Both the position numbers and the translations under genes were made by a program. Below are positions 62,476 through 64,000 of a stretch of 64,000 bases of DNA, in pieces. This stretch comes from Bacillus kexueae (GTDB taxonomy: Bacteria; Bacillota; Bacilli; Bacillales; Aeribacillaceae): the NCBI RefSeq assembly GCF_022809095.1, contig NZ_JALAZE010000008.1:62001-126000 (forward strand), given 5' to 3'. The notes beneath the pieces are model-generated. The model was not told the origin of the DNA. It saw nothing but the letters and a program-made list of their open reading frames with translations, and searched no databases. Position 1 is the first letter of the stretch; each line of letters opens with the position of its first letter.

Positions 62476-63891
62476 TCAAAATTTTTGTATGTTAAATTGG
62501 TCATGAAGAACAAGCCAGTTTTGAGGAAACGGATTCCCTAGGACCCAATAGCTAACACCTCGTAATCCCAACTCTTCTACAAGATTATATTTCGCTTTGA
62601 CACTGCGGGCGTCTTCAAACCAGACGATATGTTTCTTACCATCTCTGTCTGTGTACTCATAATAAGGAGATTGTGCTTTTTCATCAAATTGAATTGCAAC
62701 TCCATTTTGAGCGGCGCGTTCCACTGCTTGCTGAGGGCTTAACGTTTTAGCCCATTTTCCACCTTCCACATATGGTAAAGTCCAATCATAACCGTATAGC
62801 GGCATTCCCATCATGATTTTTTCCTTGGGCATTTCGGTTAAAGCGTATTGAATGACTTTCTTCACTTCGCTTAGTGGTGCAACGGCCATTGGTGGCCCAC
62901 CTGACCAGCCCCATTCATATGTCATGATGACTACAAAGTCAACAATTTCTCCATGGGCCCGATAATCATGGGCCTCATATAATAATCCTTTTTGATTCCG
63001 GGAATATTTCGGTGCGATAGCTGTTGAGACGGAATATCCAAGCGGTCGAAGTCGATTAACGACGTTTCTTAAAAATTGATTATACGCTTCTTTGTCTGAT
63101 GGATATAAATACTCAAAATCGATATTTAATCCACGGTATCCTTTTTGAGAAAGAATTTGCAACATATTATTTATTAATTTCACTTGTAAATTTGCGGAGT
63201 TTAATACCGTATGTGCTAATTCAGAACTAAATTCTCCCTCTTCAAAGTTTGTTAACACCATTAATGGTGCGACCCCTTTTTCTTTCGACACTCGTAAAAA
63301 CGCATCATCCTGTAATGAACGTACTGTTCCGTCCTGTTGTAATTGGTAGCTAAAAGGAGTTATATACGTTAAGTACTGACCGATTTCTTTAACGGTTTGT
63401 TGACCACTTTCATTTAAAAACGTACTGTATGCGTTGACTTCTATCTTTACTTTTTGTTTCCCTGGGATAATGAGACGTTGACCTGGGTAAATCAATGATG
63501 GATTTTGAATTCGGTTGGCATAGGCAATTAGCTGAACTGAAACACCATATTGATTGGAAATAGCCCACAAAGAATCGCCTTGTTGTACGGTATGAAAGTC
63601 AGTTGGGAGCTTTAATTGTTGGCCGACATATATGACAGAAGGGTTCGTAATTTGATTACTCAAGATTAAGGATTCTATCGTCACACCGTAATGTTGAGCA
63701 ATTGACCATAACGTTTCACCTGCACGAACTATATGGATGGATGCGGATGGTGGAATGACGAGTGATTGTCCAACTACTAATGTATTTGGATCGGTTAGGC
63801 CGTTTGCTTGGGCGATTTGATTCCAAGGAACTCCATACACTTGTGAAATTTGCCATAGTGTGTCACCGGACTGAACCACATATATACGCAA
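62476..63891 (-). CDS. yaaH: LysM-GH18 spore peptidoglycan hydrolase (YaaH/SleL type)
   Basis: 471 residues. Three LysM domains occupy about 1-143 (VVQSGDTLWQISQVYGVPWN, IVRAGETLWSIAQHYGVTIE and TVQQGDSLWAISNQYGVSVQ), one more than usual in YaaH. A GH18 barrel follows with the active-site segment GLNIDFEYLYP (catalytic Glu), MTYEWGW, and MGMPLYGYDW. These enzymes trim spore cortex peptidoglycan during germination and are bound to the coat/cortex by LysM. TTG 63891 has GGAGGGG six bases upstream. No signal peptide is present. Confidence 0.92.
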   Translation of the reverse strand: MRIYVVQSGDTLWQISQVYGVPWNQIAQANGLTDPNTLVVGQSLVIPPSASIHIVRAGETLWSIAQHYGVTIESLILSNQITNPSVIYVGQQLKLPTDFHTVQQGDSLWAISNQYGVSVQLIAYANRIQNPSLIYPGQRLIIPGKQKVKIEVNAYSTFLNESGQQTVKEIGQYLTYITPFSYQLQQDGTVRSLQDDAFLRVSKEKGVAPLMVLTNFEEGEFSSELAHTVLNSANLQVKLINNMLQILSQKGYRGLNIDFEYLYPSDKEAYNQFLRNVVNRLRPLGYSVSTAIAPKYSRNQKGLLYEAHDYRAHGEIVDFVVIMTYEWGWSGGPPMAVAPLSEVKKVIQYALTEMPKEKIMMGMPLYGYDWTLPYVEGGKWAKTLSPQQAVERAAQNGVAIQFDEKAQSPYYEYTDRDGKKHIVWFEDARSVKAKYNLVEELGLRGVSYWVLGNPFPQNWLVLHDQFNIQKF

Positions 63892-64000
63892 GCTGTCCCC
63901 TCCTTCAATTACAGGAACTATCATAACTGATTCACTTTATGCTGAATGTGGCTTCAATATTCATTTATGCATCTATACGGAGTTGGCTCTTTTCATTAAA

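Overview
The window is chromosomal DNA of a low-GC, endospore-forming member of the Bacillaceae. The basis for this is the CotA-type spore laccase, a LysM/GH18 spore-cortex hydrolase, SdpR/SdpI, a SipW-type signal peptidase, S-box and T-box leaders, frequent TTG/GTG starts with strong AGGAGG sites, and U-rich intrinsic terminators. No prophage, integrase, rRNA, tRNA, CRISPR array or intact insertion sequence was seen. The species cannot be named from this; a tandem SAM plus cobalamin leader in front of metE is known from Bacillus clausii, which hints at an alkaliphile-like relative.

Layout. 1-8.4 kb: end of speD, an acetate-symporter pair (actP-type plus DUF485) diverging from an AraC-type regulator, an uvsE-histidine kinase operon, an acetyltransferase, a repeat protein and a YczE-type membrane protein. 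8.6-12 kb: a cydA-cydB-uvsE operon, so uvsE occurs twice. 12-22 kb: an MHYT-GGDEF-EAL protein, an ATP-grasp ligase, a HAD phosphatase, a thioredoxin-like protein, an SF1 helicase, an ABC-F ATPase and an Lrp regulator. 22-30.7 kb: a CxxC carboxymuconolactone-decarboxylase protein, an sdpRI pair without toxin genes, two transport or phosphodiesterase genes, selO and a FAD dehydrogenase. 30.7-32 kb is decayed DNA with a broken CbrC gene. 33-34.6 kb is a three-gene exported-protein/SipW cassette, followed by acetoacetyl-CoA synthetase. 37.3-38.6 kb is a decaying lipoprotein operon with two tiny membrane ORFs. 38.8-46 kb holds an M20 amidohydrolase, mscL, an SDR-type reductase, acetyltransferases, small membrane proteins, a DUF2332 remnant, a Nudix hydrolase and a LOG protein. 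46.1-47 kb is two adjacent pseudogenes.

47.2-53.3 kb: metE behind a SAM riboswitch and a cobalamin riboswitch, each with its own terminator, convergent with a complete ECF transporter (S, fused A, T). 54-64 kb: a cytosolic sulfatase, two very small ORFs, an MFS exporter behind an interspersed repeat and a T-box leader, cotA, a lysozyme-like transglycosylase, a RibD-type reductase, an acetyltransferase and a yaaH-type hydrolase.

Themes. Methionine synthesis is switched off by either SAM or B12. Spore and wall genes cluster at the right end. An interspersed repeat occurs three times, each time directly after an intrinsic terminator. At least five genes are visibly broken. Starts were chosen by ribosome-binding-site spacing and often differ from the longest open frame.
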